This document shows positions 32,905 through 45,599 of a DNA stretch of 64,000 bases, one piece after another. Position 1 is the first letter of the stretch. Each line of letters begins with the position of its first letter. The position numbers and the translations under genes were made by a program. Under the pieces are notes generated by a model. It was not told the DNA's origin, made no database searches, and saw only the letters and a list, made by a program, of their open reading frames with translations. Origin of the DNA: Distichodus sexfasciatus. Lineage: Eukaryota > Chordata > Actinopteri > Characiformes > Distichodontidae. Location: positions 1,422,595-1,486,594 of the forward strand of contig JAVGVS010000043.1 in assembly GCA_032718565.1 (NCBI GenBank), read 5' to 3'.

Positions 32905-33010
32905 CATTAATGTCGTTTATCAGGCACTCTTATCCACATTTTCTGAATACAGGCCCAGCCTCCCTTAAGCAACTTGGTGTTCAGGGCCTTGCTCAGGAGT
33001 AGGGGTTAGT
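32905..33010 (-). mobile_element. SINE-C fragment, inverted
   Basis: CAGGCACTCTTATCCACATT and CAGGGCCTTGCTCAGGAGTAG are the inverted tail and body of SINE-C; the head is missing. Confidence 0.5.
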
Positions 33011-33153
33011 GATATGGCCTCAATTGAATATCATGAACATTTTGCCTTGATTATGATTAAGGAACAATTATTTGGGTTTTTTTTTTAGTTCACCGACTTT
33101 CTGGGATAATTTAAAACTGGAATATTTTTTCTAATGCAAGAGTGCATATTAAA

Positions 33154-33396
33154 GCGAGTGATTATTTGTCATTGTGAACACACCACAGCACAGCACACAG
33201 CACACCACAACGAAGTGTGACCTCTGCATTTGACCCATCCATGAAGGAGCAGTGGGCAGCTAACGGGGAGCAGTGCTTGGGGACGGTACATTGCTCATGA
33301 GTACCTTTAGTGGTAACTTTACCAGTCCTAGATTTGAACCTGTGACCTTCTGATCACAGGGCGAACATCCTACCGTTACGCCACCGAACTGCCCCC
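33154..33396 (-). mobile_element. SINE-A, full length, inverted
   Basis: The best-preserved copy. On the - strand it has GGCAGTTCGGTGGCGTAACG, GGTTCAAATCTAGG, CTCATGAGCAATG, CTGCTCCTTCATGG and the AATAATCACTCGC end. Confidence 0.9.
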
Positions 33397-36300
33397 AAAC
33401 TGGTTTGGGGTGGATGACTTTATAATGTGAAATATTTCTATTCAAACTATTCAAACCACATAAATATAAGCCATTTGCTATAGAGGGTGCTTTGGCTGTT
33501 CGCACTGCACATTGTGTAAGGGTACTAATAGGGTGCGGTTAGATAAGTGGGTCTCATCTGGTGTTGAGATAATGCTATGCAGATTACTGCTGGGTATGGA
33601 ATTAGGGTCCTGAATACTGGCCTGCGATGATATGCTCATTAGGAAGGTCATATGGAAGTCTTTATTCATGTCGTGCGTGTGTGTGTGCGTTGGTGAGTGA
33701 GAGAGAGAGACAGAGCGAGCCAGCGTATTCCTCTCCTTTTCTTCCCTGTTTCCCTTTACTAAGCTAAGACAATAATAACCCAGATGGCTTGCCATGTTGG
33801 AAATGAGTGTGTTTTGAGCTTCAACTGGGACGTTGTAATGTTAATGTTATTACACTTGCTCTTGTCTTCCAAAAAACAGACTATTTTAGCCCTTTCCATA
33901 CATTCTAACTGCTACTTTCCAGGTCGCACATGTTGCTCATCCCCTATCTCTTCATTCCCGCTTCTATCCCATCCCCATGTTGCACAAACACTTGACACTT
34001 CCAGGATTTTCCTGTCATCTTGCAATCGGTTAAACTCTCGCCAACGAAAAAAACTCAATGAGACGAGAGTTTAGAATAGCAAGGACTTTACGTCGCTTCA
34101 AGTCTGAAATATCACGGATGTTTACCAATTATCTCAGGTATAAATATTTAATTGCGTTTTTGCTTTTTCCACATTTATTAATATATTTTTCATGCCCGCT
34201 GCTTGTCTTTCCCCCACTTTTCTCTTAATGAGAGAACCCAGCACTCAAAGATGGACTAAAATGACTTGCCAGTCAAGCCTGTGCACTAATACTAAGCATT
34301 TATTTACATCTGAGACCATTCTGCACAGCCCGTATTCAGCTGGAGATAATGTGCACTGAGAGGGTATCGCGTCCCTCATGCAATGTGCAGCAAGGGCTGT
34401 GCAGTTAAATGACTCTGTGAGAGGAGCGTTCATTAACTCCACAAGTCATTATAAACGAGAGAGGCTCCGGCGTTCGGTTCTGTGGTAATGAAGTGCTTTG
34501 GAATGAGGCTGAAAGCAGTAGTGTGAAAGCCTTCAGCTCCACAGCTGACCCCTGCGAGTCTGCTGTTTGGCACCGCTGCAGCAAAGCAACCTTATCGCCC
34601 GGAGCTACTTTCCTTGTAGAATAATGATCATTACTTACTTTGTAAAATGGTATCAACGGCTCTCATCCGTGTTGTGCTATTTCATACGCATGCTCAATGC
34701 ACAGTACTACTGCTTTTACTGCTTTCAAAAGAATGTTTTTGATAAACATTACATTTATTGGTCTGATTTCTTTTTCTTTTTGAGCTGTTTTGTTATTATA
34801 AGTAGCCATGAAAAGTAAAATTGTAGTATAATTAAAGTAGATGAAAGTTTGTTATTCCCAGAAAATTATAGTTAAATCGTCTGTCCCAAACTTAATGACT
34901 ACAAATATCTTCAAACTAAAATATTCCAGATAAATTCCCAAAATGCCTTCATTATCTGTTACCCATTTTTTTGCAGTGTGCAAATGCTTGGTCATTTTAC
35001 TGCCTTCAACTGTGATTTTTCCACTCGGCTACACTGCTGCGTACCTGCTGAGAATCAACTGATGTAGATCTGCGTTTGCGCCAGTGCTCCAATCCTCACC
35101 TATCTATACACGCTCTCCTGCCCGCGGCCTACTGTAAGCGCACAATGAAGGCGTTTCGCTGCTTCCACCGTCACTTCCTGCGTTCTGACATATCACTCGC
35201 TCTCTTCTGTAAACCTGCCTGTCCTAGTGGCCCCTCTAAGGGTGAGTGGGTCCGTTTAATTAAAATCCCATACACACCACGGAGCGCGAGGACCCCTGAC
35301 CACGGCAGCTTGCATAAATAATTCACCAGTCGAGGTGTGGGTTTGGACTTTCAGTAATGAGCTCAAAGCTAGCCGCAGGGAGCTAAACAAACCCGCCCGA
35401 GTGCCTCCTCAGAGGGGGCCAACCTTGGCACGGGCAGCGCAGGATTCCAAATGTTTTGCCCCACCGCCTAAGCAGTGCGGAAACCGGCATTACCTGCGGC
35501 GCAAGAGACAATAAAACCCACGTTCCTATTGAAAACAGAACAGATTCTGCTCGGGCTACAGGGCTACGAGACCCAGGCTCCAGAACTTGAGCAGCAAAAG
35601 CTCATTAAAGAGGCAGAGGCACATTGTCCCTTCTGCTGGCAATTTGGTCAGAGTTACAATCCTAGCCAGAGGTAAAACTGCCTTTTTAATGAATGAAAGG
35701 TTTCATCCAATGTATGCAAATGTACTCACATTGTGAGTCAAGTTTTTTTTCAGACCCCAGCTCGTGGAATGCTTTTGTCCCTGAAGAGGAGAAATTGTAC
35801 CAGCTGTGAGGTTACACCCAACTAATCATGATTTTGTACAGTAATTGATGTCGGTGGGAGGGGGGTGGGGTGGGTAGGGGGGAAGCCACTACAAGCAACT
35901 CTAATGCCAATTGGACATCAAATGAGATTTCAAATGGATCACCCGAGCGATACATCACTGTGTGTTTCCGTTGCCGTTTAATGCCGATTCTTTGTCAGAA
36001 GTGCAATTATCAATCATGCCGTCATATAATTTTCAGATTTAAAAGGATGGGGTGAGAGGAAAGGAGAAAAACGAAGAAAGATAGATCATCAGAAAAAGAG
36101 AAAGGAGGAAAAAAATCTGTCAAGGGTATTACAGAAGCGGCTCAAAAAGGGAGCCATACATCAAAGCAACGGACAGCCATTTGTTAGAGCAGAATAATAG
36201 CTGTGATATGTGTCAGCCCCTGTGACCTGGGGAAACAATAAAGGAGGTTTGGAGCTGCCGAAGAGCGATGACCTTGTGTCGCTGAATCCTGCCCCAAAAA

Positions 36301-36844
36301 AAAGAAAAAAGAAAAAAGGAGAGAAAAAAAGAAAAAAAAAGAGAGAGACGGGAGGAGGAGAAACAATTACAATCTATATAAAGTCTGATCCTGTCCTCCT
36401 CAGCACGCCGGGGAGAGGGAAGATTGCTGTCTTTTTCCCTTTAGAAAACCTCTTTTTCTTCCAGACTCTGAGCCGGGAAGTTTTATGTTAGACTGGAACT
36501 TCCACTGCAGTAACACCGTCTGAATAAAACAGGCCAAAATATTGAACCGTTGGAGTCTCTCTCTCCTCCTCAAGTCGACCACAAAGCTTTCAGTGGTCCA
36601 CCAGACTTTCTTTAAAGGTCTTTTAACAAAGTCTTATAAAGAAAGTGCTCTGATACTGTCAAGTGAGTCTTAATGGGAAATATTTTATGTAAGTTTAAGA
36701 GTAATAACTCACTGCAAATATTAAAGCACGTCAATTTGCAATAATAACATAATAATGCCATCTTTCAGTCTTAAATGGGAAGACTAACTGTATGATATAA
36801 ATATTTCATGCTAGAATTGCTATTAAAAATGAGGTACTTCCAAA
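33397..36844. other. Long single-copy non-coding region
   Basis: No repeat family apart from a short (GT)/(GA) patch at 33678-33712 and an A/G run at 36293-36360. Frames up to 105 codons have no recognised domains. The region 34240-35680 is balanced in composition and may include regulatory elements. Confidence 0.35.
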
Positions 36845-37080
36845 GAATACAAGCTGGAGCTCACAGTCTAGTGGTAGAATAGTTGCCTACGGATAAAGAG
36901 GTTGTACGTTCAAATCCAACTCCTATCCTATCACTAGCACTACCACCACTGGGCCTGTGGACAACACCATCAAAGTAAAATTGCTCCAGGGAGGCTGGAC
37001 TTAGGAAATGGACTTAATTAGGAAATAGAAGTTGCTTTAAGATACTGTAAGTGTTTTATAAATGTTGTAAATATAAAATA
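36845..37080 (+). mobile_element. SINE-C, + strand copy
   Basis: The head CTAGTGGTAGAATAGTTGCC (A-box-like) and GTTCAAATCCAACTCC (B-box-like) are followed by the CACTACCACCACTGGGC body and a TATAAATGTTGTAAATAT tail. Confidence 0.65.
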
Positions 37081-37445
37081 ATTCTTTTATACAATATTTA
37101 AATTTACAGAACATTTTTCGTATTATAAGTCTAGTGTCAGAACAGTTTAAATCTCTTTAAATCTCTTATAAATTTAGGGATGCCCCAATCGACGAGACTT
37201 TGTATGATCTTTTTTTTTTTTTTAACACAGTTCTGTAATTCTTAGAGATGGGCCGATACCACTTTTTTATGTCCGATACCGATACCGATATTGTAAATTT
37301 GGATACAAATCCGATACAGTCACAGTCTTCTTTAAAACATAAAATAATGCTTTAAAATGTCTGAATACATGACTGAGATTATTGTTATGCTCACAGAAAT
37401 ACTTGATTTAAATACTGTTTTCCTACTAAAACAATGTAATCATTA

Positions 37446-37468
37446 CACACACACACACACACACACAT
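37446..37468. repeat. (AC)n microsatellite
   Basis: Short uninterrupted AC run inside the hAT element; the two relatives have only a few CA units here. Confidence 0.9.
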
Positions 37469-37634
37469 GTATATGATAAATTATTTGTTCTCATTAATCT
37501 CATTTAGACATATAAATATTTCTTCTTTCTTATTGATTACACTATAACATTATAAAATTGAAAAAAAAAAAAAATTGATCAATTGAAAATGAAGTACTGA
37601 AGTTTGTCATTTTGTCATTTTGCTTTTGCAGAGA

Positions 37635-37658
37635 ACTACATTTCCCACGATCCTCTGC
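37635..37658 (+). promoter_or_regulatory. ZNF143-like binding site inside a transposon
   Basis: ACTACATTTCCCACGATC, continuing CTCTGC, resembles the long ZNF143/SBS consensus that begins ACTACAATTCCCAGAATGC. It is followed by a GC-rich patch (GCGCCCCGGAGCTGCGTCAC). The other two members of this hAT family in the window do not contain it, so it belongs to a nested sequence. Confidence 0.35.
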
Positions 37659-38458
37659 ACGCGCCCCGGAGCTGCGTCACAATGAAGTATTGGGTGCGTG
37701 TTCCAGAATAAACGATGGAAAATCTATGGGAAAATCTAAATAAACGGCAGAATTGTGAGTAGAACGCCGGTTGTTGTGGTTATTTATCAGCTAAAATATG
37801 GTTTGTGTCTGTAATAAAGGCAACATTTTGACCGAAATGGAGCGTTTTAGCGAGTAATGGCCCTCATTAATGTAATTTATGCGTTTTTATGCATTTACTT
37901 CTGTTTTAGTGCATGGAACATCTCACAAATACTTTCACATACAGAGGAATCAGATCATGTCTTGATCGTGGCACTGAAAACGTTGTGTGGCACTATTAAG
38001 TGTCCGTGTGAAATACAAGCGGAGCTGCTCTAGCGAGTAAAATGAATTAAATGAAGCTTCGATTCTAGAAAAATTGCCTGGACCATTTTTTGTAATGGAA
38101 TTATTCGAGTTAGTGGAATAATTGTTTCAGCTCTACTTTACCACAGTACCACTTCCCATGCATAACGAATTAAGTGTGCACACATTTATAGATTGGCTCC
38201 ATAGAACGGCCCAATGCCACCGATACCTGATCCAGCCGTTTGAGCCGTGATCGGACCGATACCCATCCACATATCAGATCGGTTACATCTCTAGTAATTC
38301 TGTGATGGTCACTAAGACTGGATCAGCAACACTGAGATCAAGAGCATGACCTGGTGTAGTTATACTTTATAATCGCCGCATTTGCCAAACTTTTGGGGTA
38401 GCCTTCCTTGTTCTGCTCACTAGCTTTAAACCAACTTTAACACAGTACCAATGCTGAC

Positions 38459-38679
38459 CAGGGGCAGACTGGCAATCTGTGCGTTCTGGAAAAGTCCACA
38501 ACGGCCGTCCGGTCGGACAGCCCCATTCAATAACCAAGATTTAGTGAGTCCATCAGTCAACAACAGCAGGGGGCGCTAATATGATAATTTGTCAAGTGTA
38601 AAATCCATAGGGAGGCCTAAAAGTTCAGTTGGTGGGCTTGTTTGGGAGAAAGGCAGTTTTTTGTCCCAGTCCGTCCCCG
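38459..38679. mobile_element. hAT-type MITE, 221 bp
   Basis: The left end CAGGGGCAGACTGGC and the right end GTCCCAGTCCGTCCCCG are inverted repeats of the CAGGGGCGGACTGG type. The flanking octamers ATGCTGAC (38451-38458) and CTGCTGAC (38680-38687) differ at one position. Confidence 0.8.
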
Positions 38680-39107
38680 CTGCTGACACATAACGAAGTA
38701 TCTCATTTAGCATGTTTAGTCTTGAAAAAGTAGACAATCGTGAACCAGCTTTAAACCAGCTTTACCGCAGTATCGTTGCTGATGCACAATAAAGTGTTGA
38801 TTGACATAGTGTGGGCATGTGTACACAGACCGGGAAAAACGTTTACATTTAAATTGAACAGATCAGTCCCACAAACAGACATTTCATCCTGCAAAAGAGA
38901 CGCATTGCTGCTATTTCAGGGAGGTATACCGAGAGATTCTAGACGCCGGTAGATGTTAGCTCTCAATATGCGAGAGACTTCTGGAACTTCCAGGAGATTT
39001 GGGATGTTTGCGTACATGGGTCTAGTGTTAATCCATTCCAGCTACTTGACTCATTATCGGACCAATATCTGATATACGTATCGGGTTGGTGCATCCCCAC
39101 AAACTTT

Positions 39108-41751
39108 AACAAAACTAACATTCATTTACAATATCTTCACGCACACTGATCCTTTTTATTGGGAATAATATCCACTCTTTTAACTGGCCCCTTAAATGTT
39201 CATCAGTTGTCTTGCATAATTGGCTAACCGCAATGTCCTGAATAACAGCCATTTCTTGATGAGCAGACTGCTGATGTTATTATTGCCACATCAGTGTTAC
39301 TGCTGTACTGCTGTACTGCTGTACGGAGCACAGAGGTGTGGTGGTGGGTGTTGTGTCAGGTTCTGTAGCATAGCTGAGGTTTTTACACACCAGGTGTCGG
39401 GGTCGAGTAGAGATTCTTCACATCCAGCCAACAGCGGCCTTGTCGTCCAAGTACACTATTATACAGTGCATTTGAAACTAAGAAGCTGTTTGGAGTAACT
39501 GCTGAATGAAATAGTAATGCAAGTCTGCCGTCAGGGCCGCGCACCAGATTGTTTTAGCTTTGTAGCTGTGATGTGCCCATGTGCAATAGTCACACTACAG
39601 CACATGCAAGGTCAGGTAAGACGAATGTCGTAGCACCCCTTTTACTGCTTAACCCACAAGGAAAACCAACCCGATTCAATTTTTTTTCTAACTAATGTAC
39701 TAACTACGTTCTACTACATCATTATTTACTCGGATTTAAATGGCTGTTGAAAACCCAGGGCTCAGCTGGGCTCAACTGGGTTCAAAACCCTCGTCTTATT
39801 ATCACCAAGTCAGGGTCTCAGTACCTCAGACCATTGTTCCACCACCACAATACAGTACACGTCATACAAGTTGTCACTTTTTCACTTGCCACTTTTGTGC
39901 AGCCGCAATTGCAGTGAATCTGTCGACATTTCAGCAAGTTTTATCCTATAGATCAGGTTTACTGTACTGTTGTCAAACCTTATGTATGTAGTACATTTTC
40001 AAAGCATTACTGTGTGGCTTGGCGCAGGAGCACACACTACAATTTCTGCGGTGTCCATTCCTAGTCTTGAATCCTGAACCAAGAAAAAAAAAAGCCATCT
40101 CTTGTACGACAGATTGTAAGGACAAACGAAAGAGAGGCATTCACCTGGCTCCTAGACGCGGAGGACAAAAGACACCCACGCACCGCACACTTTGTGCGAT
40201 CCAGATAAAGGTCTGTGGAAATGGCAGTGCAGGCCTGGTATTCACACTGTGACGGCAGGGCAAAAGGTGTGAAAGAAGTCATTGAGGTGTTTCACCCACC
40301 GCTGAATGGAGGGATAGGGGTCTTTCGGCCGTTGGAAAATGGCACCGCGCGCCGCTCAGACGCAGCATTGCCTAGGAACGGTGGAAAAATTATGGTCTCT
40401 CTCTCTCTCTCTTTCTCTGCCCCTCTTTTCTTGGCCCGTTCTTTATGTGTGCCACGGCTGAGCGTAAAATCACAATGCCGCGCCGCCCTGGTGCAATAAC
40501 TCAGAGCTGCACCAGAGCCTTTCTTTTCCACTCCGGACCGGAGCGGCGTATAGATCTATTTGTTCGCATGCTCCGGTGAGCATTGAAATGGATCTGAGTT
40601 AATGGTCGGATGGCTGTCCAAAAATGTTTGATCCTATTAGAATTGCCCGGCGCTTGCCAAGTGTCTCGTTCCCCAAACCGGACGGCGAGAGGGGCACTGT
40701 TATTATATTAAACAGTACATTCATTTAAGTTTAATTACGGGACAGCGTGCGGCGATTATCTGTGCCTTAATTAGATTTACAAGTGAGTTAAGGTAATGGC
40801 CCATTTTCGATGACCTACCGCTAAGTTATTTGCCCTCCCCGACTCTCACTCCCACGGACGACTCGGAGAAGTCTCTTCGATTAAGAGAACAGCCGAGCCA
40901 ATACAGTGTCTCCAAAGAATTGCTCCCATAGACGTGTTGAGGCCTTTCGGTGAAAAATACGATTGGCGCTTCGGTGGTAATACAAGGTTATTGATTCTTC
41001 ATGCGGAGATCTTCCACCAGATAAGTCCCAGAGCAATGCCATTACTTATGATAATGATTCTTGCGTACCTGAGTCTATTTTTAGCCCTGCTGTCTGCATC
41101 AGAAGTTAACTTTCAGTGGAGTTCACACTCTATAGTTGGGACAAGTTCTTTTAGAAACTGGCACCGAGTTTGCAGAGCTATTCAGAACCTGACACATGAT
41201 CCGGTCCCTAAATAATTAACCAACACACAGGAATAGAAAAAAAGGTGCAAAATTAGTAGGGGAGAGAGAGAGGAAAAGAAAGAGAGCTGGCAACATCAAG
41301 CACGTACGCTTGAGTGTTACTTTGAAATCGTGTCTCTAGATTCAACATGAAATAGCATAATAATGCCTTTATTGTCGCAATTAGCTTTGCCCATACATTG
41401 CTTCAAATGCAACACTTGTTTTGTAGGCACTGAAGTCTTGGGAAAGGATCAAATAGAAAAAAAGCCTTTATTTTTCACTCCGCAAATAGAGAGAAGGATC
41501 CAGTACTTGTAGAGCTGCACTTCTGGGCATAAAATGAGGCTAGTTTGTGACTAAATCACAATGCCAGAGACGATTCACAGTTCACAGAAAAATACTGTTT
41601 GCTACTCGTTTAATGCCCGCCTGGCTCTAAGAAACTAGTTCTCCGTTTAAGACATGCAGAAAAAGTTCTTATGTGTTGGGTTTTTCAAATAGAAGGCTCA
41701 TAATTATGTAAACACGGTGAATAGAACCTATGCATGACTCATGTAATTGTG
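39108..41751. other. Single-copy non-coding region
   Basis: A small (TGCTGTAC)n lies at about 39300-39324 and (CT)n at 40397-40414. The rest, especially 40540-41220, is balanced single-copy sequence with possible regulatory content. No coding frame supported. Confidence 0.35.
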
Positions 41752-42000
41752 TGGGGCGGCACGGTGGCACAGTGGTTAGCGCTGCCACCTCACAACGTGA
41801 AGGTCCTGGGTTCGAGCCCCGGGTCAGCCTTGGGGCCTATCTGTGTTGAGTTTGCATGCTCTCCCCATGTTCACATGGGTTTCCTCCGGGTGCACCAGTT
41901 TCCTCCCACAGTCCTTAGGCATGCAATATAGGTTAATTGACGACTCTAAATTGGCCCCCGTGGGGTGTGAATGTGTGTGAGCGTGTGTGCCCTGCGGTGA
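41752..42000 (+). mobile_element. SINE-B, 3'-truncated copy
   Basis: GGGGCGGCACGGTGGCACAG head, GGTTCGAGCCCC B-box-like, GTTTCCTCCCACAGTCC and GGTTAATTGACGACTC. It stops after GCCCTGCGGTGA, so the GGCGCC end and the (ATGA)n tail are missing. Confidence 0.85.
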
Positions 42001-43807
42001 GCTGAAAAAAGCAACACACACTAAGCAACATTAAACATGTTTATTCGATATTTCTCTCTTACATATCTATAATGAGGAAGTCACTTCACTGGAAGCAGTT
42101 TTCCAAACTGACCACGTCATATGTTAAACTCAACAAACCACAGTGGCAGATCACTCCTCAAGACCAAACTCACCCCAAAGATAAGGGGGTAATTAAACAG
42201 CCGATTCGCCTGACATCCTTCCCAGACAACCACGACAACCTTCTTGTGTGTTCATGTGCACACATGTTCGTGTGTGAAGGGACAGGGCGGCTAACCACGG
42301 TCAGCTGTTACATCATTGGTTGCACTTGAAGTGAGAAGTTATCCAGTCCGAGAGTAAACAACTCATTAATAGTAAAATTCTTTCGGCTGGTCTCGAAATA
42401 AAAACCCAAGTCCTCTTTGTCTGAGTCCATGACAAGACCAAGTACCGATACATGCGATTCCGAGACAAAACCGAGACCTTCAAAAACTGCAGAAGCATCT
42501 TAATACAAAACAACTACAGTCACCAACAGTTCGTAACCATTTTAAACGTTTCATTCATGGTTGTTGAAAGTGTTTAGAATTTTGGATTTGTTGGGGTGTG
42601 TGTTTATATCATATTTGAAGGAACTGTGTATTTTTCAGCCATGCTTGTTTCCCATACGGACAAGCGTTAGGAATTGCAGCTGGAGTGAAATAAAATTTAG
42701 CTTTGCAACGCCGCAGTGCCATTTTGCGCTTTTCTCTGTTTATTGAGGCTCCTGCGACGAGACAAGGTTAGGGTGGTGCGCTGCTTTAAGCCGGATATTC
42801 CTCCTTGTATTATGAGATGAAACACCTTGATATTGAGCGCAATATTAACGCGCCATCTGGAGGGTGGTGTCCTTAGCGGTGTGGCTGGGGCTTGGCTGTC
42901 TGGCTTGTTGACTAATATTTCTCCAAAGAAAAATATAGAACGGAAGCAGAGAGATGTGAAGGGCATGGTGGGGGTGGTGGGAGGGAGAGAGAGAGAGGGA
43001 GGGAAGGAGGGAAGAAGGGAAGGAAGAAGGGAGGGAAGGAAAAATCGTCTGTGCTTTCAATCGCAAAACCTCAAGCAACACGTGCAGCAAATCAATCCAT
43101 CACCCTGCAAGGATGTCTTGTTCTGACACTAATTTTAGGACCAGAGCAGTGGGTAATGAACATATTCTTTGACAAATGGAGAGCGCTGGCATCTAAAGCA
43201 TTTGTCGGGCCTGTTTGCATTCTGCAGATCACCTCGAACAACACCTGGTGTCTGCGGTGCGAGGGCGGCGATGAAGGAACGTCTTTGAATGGCGTCGCAA
43301 AAGACTAGTTCCTGATGGCGCTGCTATTGTGACGGTGCTCCTGTTAGGATTGAGTGTTGATTCGTTAATGTCGGCACCTCGTCTTATTAATGCTACTGGG
43401 CTCTACTAGCATTGCACAGCGGCAAAAAAAAATCAGCAGTTATGGTTCTAACAATCTTCAATTTTATACTAAACTGAACTCATTTGGGAAAATATGTCAG
43501 ATGTTGGATGGCCTTTTTGAGCAAGCCCCTAGAGATGTGGGTTTTGACATTCACACAGAGCTTGTCACAACTAATTTATTAAAAATGTACATTTTATAAC
43601 CAGAAGTTGCCACATTCAGGTTTGTGTTCAGCTCTTTTGAATGCCTTTACGAGTGGGAATTTGAGCTCCGTATGTGCCACTATGTTTGTGTCTTGCTTCA
43701 AAATGTGAGTCAAGAGTATCTAAATGACTGCTGAGACACTGTGGATTCTGTTTTAATGATTAAAAGATGCTTTCTTACAGCAAATGGGAAGGCTAACATT
43801 TGGTATA
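42001..43807. other. Unassigned non-coding sequence
   Basis: A GAGACCAAGAC-like element end may lie near 42390-42490. A GA-rich patch (GGGAGGGAAGGAGG) is at 42979-43041. No gene. Confidence 0.35.
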
Positions 43808-44342
43808 CAGTACTGTGCAAAAGTTTTAGGCAGGTGTGAAAAATGCTGTAAACAAAGAATGCTTTCAGAAATATAAATAATGATTGTTTATTTTTATCAG
43901 TTTACAAAATGCAAAGTGAGCAAACAAAAGAAATCTAAATCAAATCAAATCAATATTTGGTGTTACTACCGTTTGCCTTCAAACCAGCATCAATTGTTAT
44001 AGGTACACTTGCACAAAGTCAGGGATTTTGTAGGATTATAGTCATTATATTATTTTGTAGGATTATAGGATTATAGATCTGTGGTTAGTTCTCCAAGATG
44101 TTTGGAACAACCTACCAGCCGAGTTCCTTCAAAAACTGTGTGCAAGTGTACCTAGAAGAACTGATGCTGTTTTGACGGCAAAGGCTGGTCACACCAAATA
44201 TTGATTTGATTTAGATTTCTCTTTTGTTCATTCACTGCATTTTGTTGATTGATGAAAATAAATGATTAACACTTCCATTTTTGAAAGCATTCTTTGTTTA
44301 CAGCATTTTCTCACACCTGCCTAAAACTTTTGAACAGTACTA
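43808..44342 (+). mobile_element. Tc1/mariner deletion derivative, copy 2
   Basis: CAGTACTGTGCAAAAGTTTT end, with its inverse at the right. The same last 42 transposase codons are kept as in copy 1 (44079-44204, ending A-G-H-T-K-Y-stop). The GGATTATAGTCATTATATT array is short here. A TA lies at the left edge. Confidence 0.88.
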
Positions 44343-44349
44343 CACATAT

Positions 44350-44910
44350 ACACGTCACGTTTAGTGGCGAAGCCACTGAGATAGAGGATGCAGATGCAGG
44401 TACCGGCTTAAACATTCACTCGTTATTCGTTGGAAGAATCCGAATAACTGAAAAAACACCAATACACAGGGTCCCAGGCTCATGCGGCTCAAACCAGCAG
44501 AGCTCAAAGCTCGAAACTAAAGCAAGGACAACACAGAGTTAGTGTCTTTCGCCGCACAGGCAAACGCCCTCTTTCACGTGTCCAGGGGAAATGGCACGAG
44601 ATCGACCAGTGGAGGTGAAAACTCACTCTCTGAACTGAAACACACAGAAACAAACATAAGTATGACAGTGACTGGACAAAGTGCTGCAGGTCGGACTGGC
44701 TAAAACAAATACACCCATGCGCTACAAACCCCAAAGAACCAATGAGCAGTCAGAATGAAAGTCGAGTGTAACGTGTCTATCCCACGTTGTGCCAAACTCC
44801 CAGCCACCAAATTGAACACAGGTGTTCCCTATTACCTACTAGCTCACCATCCAGCGGTTAGGACCACCTAGGACCGAGGTGGGCGGAGCCGAGGTGGCTT
44901 GGGTCTGACA
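44350..44910. mobile_element. LTR-like block, probably a solo LTR
   Basis: The right end CTTGGGTCTGACA gives a TGTCAGACCC start when read inversely, typical of Gypsy-type LTRs. The left end near CACGTCACG is less clear. ATATA/ATATT flanks are only a weak TSD. There is no coding frame, and the length of about 560 bp is suitable for an LTR. Confidence 0.45.
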
Positions 44911-45266
44911 ATATTATATTCATTATTGGGGTTGAAATAAAATTTTCATCTTCCATATGTTGTATTTTTTTTGCTGCTTTAGTTTACAATGTGCTTATAG
45001 TAGGTGCAGTAAAGAAAACTAGATTTGTGGATATTTATGTGATATAAAGCTTTTATCTTTGCACAACTTATCGTACCTGGTAAAAAATACTGGCGTTCAC
45101 TGGAGAGCAGTTCAGCTTATTTTTTAAGAAAATATCCATAGATAGGATAATTGTCTGGCAATTAAGTAACCATATAAACATTTAAAAGTAATTATTGAGG
45201 AAGTTCTGAAAATCTCAGGGAGAAATCTTAGACACACATTTATGGCATGAAGTCATTCAGAATATA
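44911..45266. other. AT-rich unassigned sequence
   Basis: No gene or recognised repeat. Confidence 0.4.
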
Positions 45267-45276
45267 TTTCAGAGAC

Positions 45277-45599
45277 GGGCGGCACGGTCGCGCAGTGGTC
45301 CTGGGTTCGATCCCTGGGTTGGCTGTGGGGCCTTTCTGTGTGGAGTTTGCATGCTCTCCCCATGTTCGCGCGGGTTTTCTCCGGGTGCTCCGGTTTCCTC
45401 TCACAGTCCAAAAGCATGCACTATAGGTTAATTGGCGACTTCAAATTGACCCCGTAACGTGTGACTGAGAGTTTGATTGCCGTGTGTTGGCGCCTGTCCA
45501 GTGTTGGTCCCTGCCTTGCGCCCGTAGTTCCTGGGATAGTTTTTGGTCCCCCCGTGACCCCAATTGGGATTAAGCGGTTCAGATGAATGAATGAATGAT
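45277..45599 (+). mobile_element. SINE-B with exact 10-bp TSD
   Basis: GGGCGGCACGGTCGCGCAG head, B-box GGTTCGATCCC, GGTTAATTGGCGAC, GGCGCCTG and a (ATGA)n tail. TTTCAGAGAC is duplicated exactly at 45267-45276 and 45600-45609. About 28 bp between the A and B boxes (TAGCGCTGCCGCCTC region) are deleted. Confidence 0.92.

Larger units (their letters stand above)
37243..38293 (+). mobile_element. hAT-type element, 1051 bp, perfect 8-bp TSD
   Basis: The ends are TAGAGATGGGCCGATACC and GGTTACATCTCTA. GTAATTCT is duplicated exactly (37235-37242 and 38294-38301). The subterminal parts carry CCGATACCGATACCGATAT repeats. Two relatives lie at 49634-50242 (+) and 51108-51762 (-). A further insertion-like block, ending in TGTTTCAGCTCTA near 38137, seems nested in it. 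Confidence 0.88.
37175..39099. mobile_element. Possible outer hAT-type element with nested insertions
   Basis: The left end TAGGGATGCCCCAATCG and the right end GGGTTGGTGCATCCCCA look like the two ends of a TAGGGATGCACC family. Inside lie a 1051-bp hAT with perfect TSD and a 221-bp MITE with near-perfect TSD. I found no convincing TSD for the outer ends, so they may belong to two separate fragments. Confidence 0.4.

Noticed and set aside
33154..33396. tRNA gene
   Set aside because: A and B boxes are present, but the sequence cannot fold as a full tRNA and continues into a dispersed SINE body.
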